The notes below the pieces were generated by a model, which saw only the letters and a list, made by a program, of their open reading frames with translations, was not told the DNA's origin and ran no database searches. From the NCBI GenBank assembly GCA_045564915.1, contig JBJLGL010000013.1, positions 1 to 64,000 of the forward strand: a DNA stretch of 64,000 nt, given 5' to 3'. This stretch comes from JAQWRV01 sp045564915. GTDB lineage: Bacteria > Pseudomonadota > Alphaproteobacteria > Rhodospirillales > Rhodospirillaceae. Shown here one piece after another: positions 54,215 through 63,475 of this stretch. Both the position numbers and the translations under genes were made by a program. Position 1 is the stretch's first letter. Every line of letters starts with the position of its first letter.

Positions 54215-55081
54215 ATGCTGATAAATAGGAGCAAGACTTTTGACGAGCTTAGGTCAAAGGATAGAAACCAGGAGGATTTTCCTATTGGTAGCTTCTTTAT
54301 ACCTAGATCTATACGCCAAAGTGTACATACCTATTACAGATATGCGCGAATTGCAGATGATATCGCTGATAACAGTAATCTTTCAGCAATCCAAAAAATC
54401 AACATTCTCAATCAATTAGAATCAGTCATTCAAGGGGATGCATCTAGAATCGAGCTCCTTGATAAAGAAGCTTTTGAAGCAGCCAATTCAATTGGAAACC
54501 ACCTTCGTAGCCAAAAGCTAGATCTAAGCTTAGCTACAGATCTTCTTATAGCTTTCAGGCTTGATTCAGAGAACACACAATATAATACCTGGGCTGACTT
54601 GGTCGATTACTGCCGTTTTTCAGCCTGTCCTGTAGGTAGATTTATGCTCGCCTTGCACGGTGAGACAGATGCAAGTGCCGAATCTGATGCATTATGTATT
54701 TCACTACAAATTCTTAATCACATCAAAGACCTTAGGTATGATTACATAAACCTACAAAGGATTTATATTCCCCAGGACTGGCTCAATCATGACCAATGCT
54801 CATCAGATGATTTTTCTGAAATGAAGACGACAGCAAAACTTAAAATAACTCTAATGCGCATGCTCAATCAAACAGACTACCTCCTCGCCTCTGCTGACAA
54901 CCTACCTAAAACAATTAAGAGTCCTCGCCTAGCAGCAGAGGCTAAGCTTTGTCTAAGTCTGGCTAAAAAATTATCCCATCGGCTAAAGAATGAAGACCCT
55001 CTCACACACACTGTAAAATTATCTCGATATGATTGGATCAGCTCTGGACTTCGCAGCTTTATTTATCTTGTCCGGCAATGA
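54215..55081 (+). CDS. hpnC: Squalene synthase HpnC
   Basis: The 288-residue enzyme is one of three that make squalene from farnesyl diphosphate via presqualene and hydroxysqualene. It carries the first Asp motif ARIADDIADN near residue 47 and the second LNHIKDLRYDYINLQRIYIP near 168-187. A GTG at 54194 would add seven residues; neither start has a strong ribosome binding site. It overlaps hpnD by four bases (ATGA), so both are translationally coupled. It is the first gene of the hpnC-hpnD-hpnE unit. Confidence 0.92.
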   Translation: MLINRSKTFDELRSKDRNQEDFPIGSFFIPRSIRQSVHTYYRYARIADDIADNSNLSAIQKINILNQLESVIQGDASRIELLDKEAFEAANSIGNHLRSQKLDLSLATDLLIAFRLDSENTQYNTWADLVDYCRFSACPVGRFMLALHGETDASAESDALCISLQILNHIKDLRYDYINLQRIYIPQDWLNHDQCSSDDFSEMKTTAKLKITLMRMLNQTDYLLASADNLPKTIKSPRLAAEAKLCLSLAKKLSHRLKNEDPLTHTVKLSRYDWISSGLRSFIYLVRQ

Positions 55082-55938
55082 ATAATTTAGACCCGCACGC
55101 GATCATTGCTTCTCGAGTGCGCGCCACTCAGACCTCCTTTTATTGGCCAATGCGGCTACAAAGGTCAAGATTTCGTCGCGCATTATTTGCAATATACATA
55201 TATTGCCGCGAACTAGACGATCTTGCAGATAATAACTCTGCAGAGACTGACAAAATACGAGCACTTAACGCATGGAAGGATAAAATTGAGATTCTCTTTT
55301 CTAGTCATTCTTCAGAGCTAGACTTAGGAAACCCATTACTAGCTACTCTAGCTGATACTATTTCTGAATTTAATTTAGAAAAGGAACCCTTTCTTGACTT
55401 GATAGACGGCGTGGAGATTGATGTGAATGGCCCAGTGATAGCCCCAAATTGGGAAGCTTTATCGATTTATTGCCAGAAAGTGGCTGCTTCTGTGGGAACC
55501 CTCTGCCTTTCAGTTTGGGGTTGGAGGGGCACGCAGGCAGAGCGATTTACACAACTGTCTGGAGAGGCACTCCAACTCACCAACATACTAAGGGATATCA
55601 AAGAAGACTCAATCGCGGGTAGGCTCTACTTACCCATAGAAGCCTTAGTCGATGCCAAGATTAATACGCGCATTCCATCTGAGGTGCTCAAACACCCAGC
55701 ACTTGAAAATGCCTGTGCGCCCCTCATCAACCGAACGAGGACTCGGTTCGAACAGGCCCGTGAATGCTGGAAAGAGTCGTCGATAGCGCAAGCGAGACCC
55801 GCCTGGGTTATGTTAGAGCTATACCGAGCACTTTTCCTTGAAGTGATAAGAACAGGATTTAACCCTGATGGGCCAAAGACAAAGCTGACTAGGAGACGTA
55901 AGCTCTTTCACCTCACCCGAGCCTACATTACTGCTTAA
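55078..55938 (+). CDS. hpnD: Presqualene diphosphate synthase HpnD
   Basis: The 286-residue enzyme condenses two farnesyl diphosphates. Visible motifs are CRELDDLADNNS near residue 41-52 and LTNILRDIKEDSIAGRLYLP near 166-185, the standard pair of magnesium-binding regions. The start at 55078 overlaps the hpnC stop by four bases, and the stop overlaps the hpnE start by one base (TAATG). The remaining part (FEQARECWKESSI) is family-typical. Confidence 0.94.
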   Translation: MNNLDPHAIIASRVRATQTSFYWPMRLQRSRFRRALFAIYIYCRELDDLADNNSAETDKIRALNAWKDKIEILFSSHSSELDLGNPLLATLADTISEFNLEKEPFLDLIDGVEIDVNGPVIAPNWEALSIYCQKVAASVGTLCLSVWGWRGTQAERFTQLSGEALQLTNILRDIKEDSIAGRLYLPIEALVDAKINTRIPSEVLKHPALENACAPLINRTRTRFEQARECWKESSIAQARPAWVMLELYRALFLEVIRTGFNPDGPKTKLTRRRKLFHLTRAYITA

Positions 55939-57196
55939 TGACAGGTAGAGTTCATATTGTTGGTGGAGGATTGGCGGGACTATCATGCGCTATAGCCGCC
56001 GCAAAAAAAAATATACCGGTAACAATTTACGAAGCTACGCGTCGCGCCGGTGGTCGCTGCCGATCATTTCACGATCAAGATCTCGATAGAGTTCTTGATA
56101 ACGGAAGCCATGTGGTACTCGCAGGAAATCCTTCAGTTTTTGAATATCTATCACTTGTTGGTGCCAGCAATGAATTAGTACCTTCGGGTACAAATAAAGA
56201 AGTTTCTTTTGTAGACCTAAAATCAAATCAAAAATGGAATTTAAAGCCAAGTCAGGGACGGTTACCGTTTTTTCTACTAAGTTCCCAACGCCGGCCACCA
56301 CAGACTCACCTATGGCAATATGCCACCGCTCTAGGTCTTATAGCAAAAGCAGATAAAGCAACCGTTAGCGATATTCTAGGCAAGACAGGAATAGCTTGGA
56401 ATTCCTTCTGGGAGCCACTTTCAGTAGCAATTATGAATACTAATCCTGACGAAGCATCAGCATTTCTTTTAGGCTCTGCACTTAAACGAACTCTGCTATC
56501 AAGAAATGGTGGAATTCAATCTTTTGTCCCCAGAGAATCTCTTTCAAAAACATTTGTAGAGCCTGCCCTTAACAAGATAAAGGAGTTAGGCGGCTCAATA
56601 AGGTTCGATTGTCCACTAACGCATTTAGAAGTTAAATCCAAGGCGAAGGCTCTAATATTCCGGGATCAGACCATCGAGTTAGCACCTATGGATATAGTCG
56701 TTTTGGCGATACCCCATGGGCTCCCGCGATCCAACCATATCTTCCCAGAAACTTTTCTCCAACACCGTCACCAATTATTAATTGTCATTTTCAGCTTTGC
56801 GAGAAAGTTATACATCCTTCTCAGAGCATAACGGCGCTCATTGGTGGACGGGCACAGTGGCTTTTTAAACAACCTGGCCTTATCAGTGCGACAGTAAGTG
56901 CGGACCAAGAGTTACCCAAATGGGATAAAGAAGATATTGCCAAAGTATTGTGGAAAGATATTCAGGCCTGTTTCAATTGGCACACACAGCCACAGCCACT
57001 CCACCGAATTATCATAGAGAAGCGTGCAACCCCGATACAGGATATAGGCTTTGCAGAAACCCGGCCAACAGCCATAACATATCTAGATAATGTCCTCTTG
57101 GCTGGTGACTGGACCGCTACCAAGCTACCCTGCAGCATCGAAAGTGCTATTCTGAGCGGTTTTAGGACGGCACGGTTAGCTCTCACTAGAATCTAG
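55938..57196 (+). pseudogene. hpnE: Hydroxysqualene dehydroxylase HpnE, interrupted by a frameshift
   Basis: The enzyme completes squalene synthesis. Its N-terminus, VHIVGGGLAGLSCAIAAAKK with GGRCRSF, is an FAD-binding amine-oxidase-type domain. The first frame ends at 56831. The C-terminal half continues in the next frame from about 56757 (TPSPIINCHFQL, then ALIGGRAQWLFK) to 57196 and includes VLLAGDWTATKLPCSIE with the FAD-binding C-terminus. The frames meet at the TTTT run at 56753-56756; one missing base would explain it. The joined length of about 418 residues fits HpnE. Since hpnC and hpnD are intact, a read error is as likely as a real loss. Confidence 0.85.
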
Positions 57197-57328
57197 ACTG
57201 GCACCTTTCAATGTCAAACCGCGTTGCGAACAAGTCGAAAATGAGTAAGATGATGATAGCACTTATGAGCGAAGCTGTTATTCGCTTGAGTGCTGAGCAA
57301 TTAGTATAGGTCATTATAGGGGAGATAG

Positions 57329-57904
57329 ATGGCTGTAATTCTTCAATCGCTTTCTAGAACTGTCATTGCCGGATTGGTGCTGACAGTTCTGGTATTTCTA
57401 TTCATCGGAAACACCACCATGGATATGGTGTTTTGGAATTTCTTGTTTAAATTACTTCACGTTATAAGTGGGATCATGTGGATCGGTTTGCTTTGGTATT
57501 TCAACTTCGTACAAATCCCAAATATGCCCAATATTCCAGATGATCAAAAACCGGCAATTAGCAAGGTCATTGCGCCTGCAGCTCTTTTCTGGTTCCGCTG
57601 GGGTGCGATGGCAACCATTATTACAGGTCTAATAGTGGCAATGCTATCCGGATACTTGATTGATGCCATTACACTTAGTGGTAATGGAAAGATCATTGGT
57701 ATAGGCATGTGGCTCGGTGCCATTATGTGGTTCAACGTTTGGTTTGTAATCTGGCCCAACCAAAAGAAAGCATTGGGTATAGTTGAAGTTGACGCCGATG
57801 CAAAAGCTAGTGCTGCAAGGACAGCAATGCTGTTCTCTCGCACCAATACTCTACTTTCTATCCCTATGCTATTCTGCATGGTTGCTCAGCAGAACTTTGT
57901 ATAA
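57329..57904 (+). CDS. PuuD-like membrane protein (urate oxidase N-terminal family)
   Basis: The 191-residue protein has about four to five membrane helices and contains FKLLHVISGIMWIGLLWYFNF near residues 38-58, the core of the Urate_ox_N domain of urate hydroxylase PuuD. PuuD carries a cytochrome c domain after this membrane part; none is present here, so it is a stand-alone homologue whose activity is not shown. The His in LHVISG is a possible haem ligand. GGGGAGATAG precedes the ATG. It lies in the housekeeping block and is followed by a very stable terminator. Confidence 0.78.
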   Translation: MAVILQSLSRTVIAGLVLTVLVFLFIGNTTMDMVFWNFLFKLLHVISGIMWIGLLWYFNFVQIPNMPNIPDDQKPAISKVIAPAALFWFRWGAMATIITGLIVAMLSGYLIDAITLSGNGKIIGIGMWLGAIMWFNVWFVIWPNQKKALGIVEVDADAKASAARTAMLFSRTNTLLSIPMLFCMVAQQNFV

Positions 57905-57925
57905 TTTAAAGCAGAGGTATATTCT

Positions 57926-57961
57926 AGAGGGGCCGATCTACTCGGCCCCTCTCATTTTTTT
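57926..57961. terminator. Strong convergent terminator
   Basis: AGAGGGGCCGA (57926-57936) pairs perfectly over 11 bases with TCGGCCCCTCT (57942-57952) around a five-base loop, and is followed by CA and seven T residues (57955-57961). It ends the PuuD-like transcript on the plus strand and stands next to the stop of the leftward Mth938-domain gene, so it may act for both. Confidence 0.92.
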
Positions 57962-57964
57962 GGC

Positions 57965-58345
57965 CTAATCTTGAGGCGGAAACAAAGCCCCAACGACAGA
58001 TCGGTTTTCAGCAAGTAAGACGTTAAAGGTCCTGCACGCAGCGCCAGTATCCATTATCTCAAAGCCAATACTTTGTTCTCGAAATGCAGCCCTTACAGGG
58101 CCAAGAGCAGTCTGCATTGCCTTCCCAGAACCAAATAAACAGAGATCAATATCAGAGGACCGAAGCAATACTGGCGCAAAAATTTTTGGTTCTATACATT
58201 CCAGACTAATAACATCCCACAATATCACTTCACTAGGAAAAACTAGAATGGGCCCATCAAAGTTGACATCTGACACAGTAAAACCTGCCGGACTGTACTT
58301 CTGAATATACTGGCGAGACTTTGGTCTGATGCGGGTTAGTTCCAT
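57965..58345 (-). CDS. Mth938-like domain protein (NDUFAF3/DUF498 family)
   Basis: The 126-residue protein shows the Mth938 pattern: QKYSPAGFTVSDVNFDGPILVFPSEVILWDV near residues 14-44, then a central DIDLCLFGSGK-x-MQ near 66, and an end with IGFEIMDTGAACRTFNVLLAENRSVVGALFP. In human mitochondria NDUFAF3 helps assemble respiratory complex I; the role in bacteria is not certain. It lies 14 bases after secDF in the same direction, a neighbourhood common in alphaproteobacteria. Confidence 0.87.
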   Translation of the reverse strand: MELTRIRPKSRQYIQKYSPAGFTVSDVNFDGPILVFPSEVILWDVISLECIEPKIFAPVLLRSSDIDLCLFGSGKAMQTALGPVRAAFREQSIGFEIMDTGAACRTFNVLLAENRSVVGALFPPQD

Positions 58346-58359
58346 AGGGGCAAAAGTCC

Positions 58360-60900
58360 CTAAGCACGCTCGGCTTCAGGCACATGCGGCTGACTCGAAT
58401 TACCTCCTGCAAGGTCTTCGTGTCGTAGATTGAAATATATTAATACAGGCATAGCTACATATATAGATGAATAAGTACCGATGAGGACTCCCCAAATTAA
58501 GGCAATACTAAAACCTCTTAGTACCTCTCCACCAAAGAAATAAAGTGACAGAACCGCTAGCAACGTTGTGAAGCTAGTCAGCAAAGTCCTAGAAAGAACC
58601 CTATTAAGGGCTAGGTTAACCAAGTCAGGCAACGGAAGCTTCTTATACTTCCGCAATTGCTCCCTCACCCGATCATAAGCTACGACGGTATCATTAATAG
58701 AGTAGCCAGCTATTGTCAGAATTGCTGCTACCGTAGTCAGATTAAAATCAAATTGGAAAATCGAGAATAGTCCAAGGGTCGCAAAAACATCATGGCTTAG
58801 AGCCAAAGTCGCTCCGACAGCAAATTGCCATTCAAAGCGGAACCAAATGTATATACAGATAGCTAACAGAGCGAGGCTAACTGCTAAAGCCCCATCTGTA
58901 ACAAGTTCTGATCCTACCTTCGGACCAACTAATTCTGTTCGGCGATTATCATAACTATTGCCGAGAGTTTCCTGAACCAAATTAAGGGCAGCAACTTGAG
59001 CGGCATCGCCCCCCTCTTGGCGCTGAATGCGAATAGATAGATCCCTACCCGTATCTCCAAAGGTGGTAATAGAAATGTCACCTAAGCCCAGGGCACCGAT
59101 CTCTGAGCGTATAGCAGAGACATCAACTTGCTGATCTGCTCGCACTTCAAGAAGAATACCACCAGCAAAGTCGATACCAAAATTGAGCTTTTGAACAGCA
59201 AGGGATGCCAGAGATCCAATAATTACGATTGCAGAAAGTATACCTGCAATCTTTCTCTTACCAATAAAATCAAAATTAAATTCTTGGGGAAACCAGGTGA
59301 TGAGCGGTCGAAAATTATTTTTCCGGACCGCAGAGGCGATTATCGGTAAAGTGCTTGGCTTGACCTGCCTAACCCAAGTCACAACCATCAATCGTGATAC
59401 CATCGTAGCAGTAAATAGTGTGGAAACGATACCAAAGCCAAGTGTTACAGCAAATCCTTTGACTGGACCGCTACCAAACCAGAAGAGAAATATTGCTGCA
59501 ATAAGGGTAGTGAGATTGGAGTCAATTATAGTCTTGAATGCCTGTTGAAAACCAGAATCTAGGGCATTAAAGAGTGTACGGCCCCGGCCCATCTCTTCTC
59601 TCATCCGTTCGTAGATAAGAACATTAGCATCTACTGCCATACCAACAGTCAGCACAATGCCAGCTATACCGGGCAGGGTTAGTGTAGCTCCAATTCCACT
59701 TAGAGCTCCAAGTAGAAGAAGAAGGTTTACACCTAGAGCTACAACAGAGAATACGCCAAAAAGGCCGTAAGCGATTACCATGAATATTGCAACCAGGGTT
59801 AGTCCCAATACACTAGCAAATGCGCCAGCAGCAATAGAATCTGCACCTAAGCCCGGACCAACAGTACGCTCTTCGAGAACAGTAAGAGGAGCAGGTAGTG
59901 CACCTGCCCTTAAGAGCAAAGATAGATCTTGCGCACCCTCAACCGTAAAACCTCCTTCAATAATTCCACTGCCACCAACAATAGGCCCCCGAATACGGGG
60001 TGCGCTAATAACTGCACCATCCAGCACAATTGCTAAAAACTCCCCTACGTTTTGTGAAGTGATTGCAGAAAAACGACGGCCTCCTTGAGTATTAAATCGG
60101 AACGATACAACAGGCATGCCATCTTGGAAGGTAGGTTGTGAATCTACAAGCTGTTCGCCAGGGACCGAGATACGCCGTTGAACAACATACACTTGCCCTG
60201 AACCTGTAGAGTCAGGCACCAACATAGAGCCAGCAGGAATATCCTGCGTATTGCTAACACCAGATGTATAGCCTGGCGCTAAGAGGTGAAAATTTAGCTT
60301 CGCGGTGCGCCCAATCAGAGCCTTCAACCGCGCTGGGTCATCAATACCGGGGAGTTCAATAATAATGCGGTCATCGCCCTGTCGCTGAATACTAGACTCT
60401 GATGTGCCTGATTCATCGACACGCCGCCGAATAATCTCAATGGACTGCGTAACTGCGGCGATCCTGCTATCTCGAATCACCGTTTCTGGTAGTGTGATAC
60501 GAAGCCTTCCACCTCCAAGATCCTCAAATTCCACATTCTGTGATGACTCAAAAATAGCAATTCGCGCTTCCGCCATTCTTGTTACGTCTGGTATTGTCAA
60601 CGTGACAGACTCGCCTCGCACAGCAAGATTACGATAACCGATGCGATTATCTCTCAGAGTCTGCCTAACAGTCTCCTGGAGATCTGAGAATTGTTCCTGT
60701 GCAACAGTATCTGTATCCACCTCCATCAGCAGATAAGAACCGCCCTGCAGGTCTAAACCGAGATTAACCGGCTGCCACCAACTAGGTAAGTCACCGCTAC
60801 CATCACGATCAAATAAGTTAGGTGCAGCGAACGTCGCACCTATGATCACTATAAGCAGAATCAGAACTGCTTTGCCGCGGCTAAAATCTAACATGACCAT
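58360..60900 (-). CDS. secDF: Fused protein-export membrane protein SecDF
   Basis: The 846-residue protein joins SecD and SecF in one chain; many bacteria have two. It helps the Sec translocon pull proteins across using the proton gradient. SecD features are LGLDLQGGSYLLMEVD near residues 48-63, a large periplasmic domain, and membrane helices with GVNLLLLLGALSG near 388. The SecF half begins near 540 (FDFIGKRKIAGILSAIV) and includes NFGIDFAGGILLEV near 573 and SINDTVVAYDRVREQ. The start is either 60900 or the ATG at 60894. It lies between yajC and Mth938. Confidence 0.96.
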   Translation of the reverse strand: MVMLDFSRGKAVLILLIVIIGATFAAPNLFDRDGSGDLPSWWQPVNLGLDLQGGSYLLMEVDTDTVAQEQFSDLQETVRQTLRDNRIGYRNLAVRGESVTLTIPDVTRMAEARIAIFESSQNVEFEDLGGGRLRITLPETVIRDSRIAAVTQSIEIIRRRVDESGTSESSIQRQGDDRIIIELPGIDDPARLKALIGRTAKLNFHLLAPGYTSGVSNTQDIPAGSMLVPDSTGSGQVYVVQRRISVPGEQLVDSQPTFQDGMPVVSFRFNTQGGRRFSAITSQNVGEFLAIVLDGAVISAPRIRGPIVGGSGIIEGGFTVEGAQDLSLLLRAGALPAPLTVLEERTVGPGLGADSIAAGAFASVLGLTLVAIFMVIAYGLFGVFSVVALGVNLLLLLGALSGIGATLTLPGIAGIVLTVGMAVDANVLIYERMREEMGRGRTLFNALDSGFQQAFKTIIDSNLTTLIAAIFLFWFGSGPVKGFAVTLGFGIVSTLFTATMVSRLMVVTWVRQVKPSTLPIIASAVRKNNFRPLITWFPQEFNFDFIGKRKIAGILSAIVIIGSLASLAVQKLNFGIDFAGGILLEVRADQQVDVSAIRSEIGALGLGDISITTFGDTGRDLSIRIQRQEGGDAAQVAALNLVQETLGNSYDNRRTELVGPKVGSELVTDGALAVSLALLAICIYIWFRFEWQFAVGATLALSHDVFATLGLFSIFQFDFNLTTVAAILTIAGYSINDTVVAYDRVREQLRKYKKLPLPDLVNLALNRVLSRTLLTSFTTLLAVLSLYFFGGEVLRGFSIALIWGVLIGTYSSIYVAMPVLIYFNLRHEDLAGGNSSQPHVPEAERA

Positions 60901-60960
60901 ACATCAGGGACTGTAGAATGCTTAAACACACCGTCCCTGTCCTTAATATTTTACGAGAAT

Positions 60961-61302
60961 TTAGTCTTTACTATCGTTTGCTGACACGGGCTCTGTTTTA
61001 CTCACAACGGTCGAGATCATGTCTTGCTTAACCTTCACCCTAACGTTCTCAGCAATTTCAACCTGTAATTCACGCTCTTCCGTGAGAACTTTAATAACAG
61101 TACCAACTATACCACCATTAGTTACTACCTTGTCTCCGCGCCTTACCGCGTTGAGCATAGCCTGATGGTCTTTCATGCGCTTCTGTTGGGGCCTAATTAG
61201 CAAGAAATAAAATACAACGAAAATTAAGATAATTGGGATAAAAGCAGAAAACGCGCTTCCAGCCCCTGTAGCTGATTGAGCATATGCTGGTAAAATTAAC
61301 AA
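60961..61302 (-). CDS. yajC: Preprotein translocase accessory subunit YajC
   Basis: The 113-residue membrane protein forms a complex with SecDF. A single helix (FIPIILIFVVFYFLLIRP) is near residues 21-38, followed by QQKRMKDHQAML and VRRGDKVVTNGGIVGTV near 54-70, all typical of YajC. The start is TTG at 61302, with GGGAGG seven bases upstream. It is 60 bases ahead of secDF on the same strand. Confidence 0.96.
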   Translation of the reverse strand: MLILPAYAQSATGAGSAFSAFIPIILIFVVFYFLLIRPQQKRMKDHQAMLNAVRRGDKVVTNGGIVGTVIKVLTEERELQVEIAENVRVKVKQDMISTVVSKTEPVSANDSKD

Positions 61303-61453
61303 ATTAGCCTCCCATAGCCCCGATTCTAGTGTGGACGGACTATACTCAGACCTCTGCCGGATTGAAAGAATCAGTTAGCCCTAAAGATCCCTTGCAGCTT
61401 ATAGCTCATTTGGTAGCGTTAGCCTGTTTTTTCAAGATATTAAGGTTATTTCC

Positions 61454-62320
61454 ATGTATCCAGAGCTTTCAGAGTTACTCACACGTATTGCTGAAATATT
61501 AGAGCGACTTGCCCCAAAGCCCGCCAGGAGAAATTACGTTCCTCGAGCAGAGGCGTGTGTTTGGATTCCCGCTGTAGAGCAACTCAAATCTATAGAAAAA
61601 GTCAACCGTATCCCATTAACCCTACTTCAAGGAATCTCATCGCAGTCAGAGATATTATTGTCCAACACACAAAATCATGCTGATGGCTTACCTGCTAATA
61701 ATGCCTTGCTATGGGGTGCACGGGGTACTGGCAAGAGTTCTTTGATTAAGGCTGTTCACGCTGAGATTAATAAGAAGAGAAAACAAAAAGATCTTCTCGT
61801 TCTTGTTGAGATCCACAGAGAAGATATTTCTTCTCTACCACACTTGCTGGATACCCTAAGACCTGAATCTCAGCAATTTGTTATCTTCTGTGATGACCTC
61901 ACTTTTGAAGCAACTGATGATAGCTATAAATCTCTTAAGGCTGTGCTAGAGGGAGGTCTCGAAGGACGACCCAGTAATATCGTTTTTTACGCTACCTCTA
62001 ATCGACGCCATATGATGGCAAGAAATGTGATCGAGAATGAAAAAGCCGACGCTATTTATCGCACTGAAGCCGTTGAAGAACAAATTTCACTTTCGGACCG
62101 TTTCGGACTTTGGATCGGTTTCCACCATATTGATCAAGATACTTATTTTAACATTGTCGAGACCTATGCAGCCTTCGTCGGACTAAATTGTAAAGGTGAC
62201 TCACTAAAAGAGAAGGCTATTCAGTGGAGCGCAACAAGAGGTTCCCGCTCAGGCCGTGTCGCCTGGCAATTTATCCAGCATTTAGCGGGTCTGGAAGGCA
62301 TCAATATCAGAATAGACTAG
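61454..62320 (+). CDS. DUF815-family ATP-binding protein
   Basis: The 288-residue protein is an AAA+-type ATPase of unknown target. Walker A GARGTGKSSLIKA near residues 94-106 and Walker B FVIFCDDLTFE near 141-151 are clear, with FYATSNRRHMM as a sensor region near 176. The N-terminal part (LLTRIAEILERLAP) is helical. Family members commonly stand between yajC and nlpD in alphaproteobacteria, as here; a link to envelope functions is an inference. Start is the ATG at 61454. Confidence 0.88.
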   Translation: MYPELSELLTRIAEILERLAPKPARRNYVPRAEACVWIPAVEQLKSIEKVNRIPLTLLQGISSQSEILLSNTQNHADGLPANNALLWGARGTGKSSLIKAVHAEINKKRKQKDLLVLVEIHREDISSLPHLLDTLRPESQQFVIFCDDLTFEATDDSYKSLKAVLEGGLEGRPSNIVFYATSNRRHMMARNVIENEKADAIYRTEAVEEQISLSDRFGLWIGFHHIDQDTYFNIVETYAAFVGLNCKGDSLKEKAIQWSATRGSRSGRVAWQFIQHLAGLEGINIRID

Positions 62321-62412
62321 TATCACTATTATTAACTGGAATCCTCTCTTGACTGAGGATCAAGCGGGTGTTTTTGGTTCCTCTGACATTACCAAGTGAA
62401 TCACAAGCAAGC

Positions 62413-63378
62413 TTAACTCTGTCGGCTAGTCATGTGTTCCAATGGGTTAACCGCCTTTGTTCCACGCCGGAGCTCAAAATGTAGCTGTGGACTACGAACA
62501 CTACCCGAATCACCAGACCGAGTAATAATCTGACCCTTCTGAACCTTGTCACCACGAGCTACCAACAATTCTTTGTTATGGGCGTATGCACTCATCCAAC
62601 CATCCGCATGCTTAATGAGAAGAAGGTTCCCAAAACCCTGTAGCTCATTCCCAGAATACGCTACAATACCATTTTCAGCGGCGCGGACTGCTGTTCCTAC
62701 TGAAACGGCTATGTTTATTCCGTCATTGTGTAGCCCTTTTCCCGCTGGCCCAAATTCGGAAATAAGGCGGCCCTTAACAGGCCATTCAAAACGACCACCT
62801 GCGCGCAGAGGTGGTGCCGGTCTAGAAGGTATAGATTGTACACCAGAAGATTGTGAGCGAGATCGCGATGACCTAGGCGGTAGTGCCGCTTTGGCTGTTA
62901 CCTGTGAACCTTGCATAGCTAGTGTAGACGAGGTGTAGGAGGCCGCTATCGACAATTTTTGACCTGGATAAATAGTATAGGGCGATTTAATTGTATTAGC
63001 CTGCGCAATCGCTCTCATATCAACACCGTATCGCCGCGATATGGCGTAAAGACTGTCACCACTCACAACAGTATGTATAGTTGGGCGCACTAGCCGAAGG
63101 ATCTGACCCGGGTAGAGGACGTAAGGTGGGCTCAAACGATTTACTTCGATTATAGCCCTCATTGGAACATTGAAACGCCGAGCAATGAGATAAACACTGT
63201 CACCATCATTCACTACCACCCTTTCTGGAGGCGGCGAACCGACAAGAAAACCACCACGGTACCCTGGTGGCGGATCCCACCTAGGCGCACAGGCAAATAA
63301 AAGGGGGCATAGCGTTAAAAGGAAAAAGAAGCTCTTGAGCATTGGGCACGGCATATCTTTAATAGATGCAAGTTTCAT
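62413..63378 (-). CDS. nlpD: NlpD/EnvC-like LysM-M23 murein hydrolase activator
   Basis: The up-to-321-residue lipoprotein has a lipobox (LLFAC near residue 30), two LysM repeats (VNDGDSVYLIARRF near 56-69 and VVSGDSLYAISRRY near 99-112), a Ser-rich linker and an M23-like domain at about 200-315. The metallopeptidase residues are altered: HNDGIN replaces HxxxD, and SPQLHFEL has Gln at the first His of H-x-H. It therefore probably activates cell-wall amidases rather than cutting murein. Starts at 63378, 63354 and 63342 are all possible. Confidence 0.86.
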   Translation of the reverse strand: MKLASIKDMPCPMLKSFFFLLTLCPLLFACAPRWDPPPGYRGGFLVGSPPPERVVVNDGDSVYLIARRFNVPMRAIIEVNRLSPPYVLYPGQILRLVRPTIHTVVSGDSLYAISRRYGVDMRAIAQANTIKSPYTIYPGQKLSIAASYTSSTLAMQGSQVTAKAALPPRSSRSRSQSSGVQSIPSRPAPPLRAGGRFEWPVKGRLISEFGPAGKGLHNDGINIAVSVGTAVRAAENGIVAYSGNELQGFGNLLLIKHADGWMSAYAHNKELLVARGDKVQKGQIITRSGDSGSVRSPQLHFELRRGTKAVNPLEHMTSRQS

Positions 63379-63475
63379 TATGTAAAGCGATACGAACCAA
63401 ATAGGTATTCTGCCAGACCGAGTATAGCTGAGTATGAAAATATATGTCTAAACATCATTCCTCTCATCACAGATT

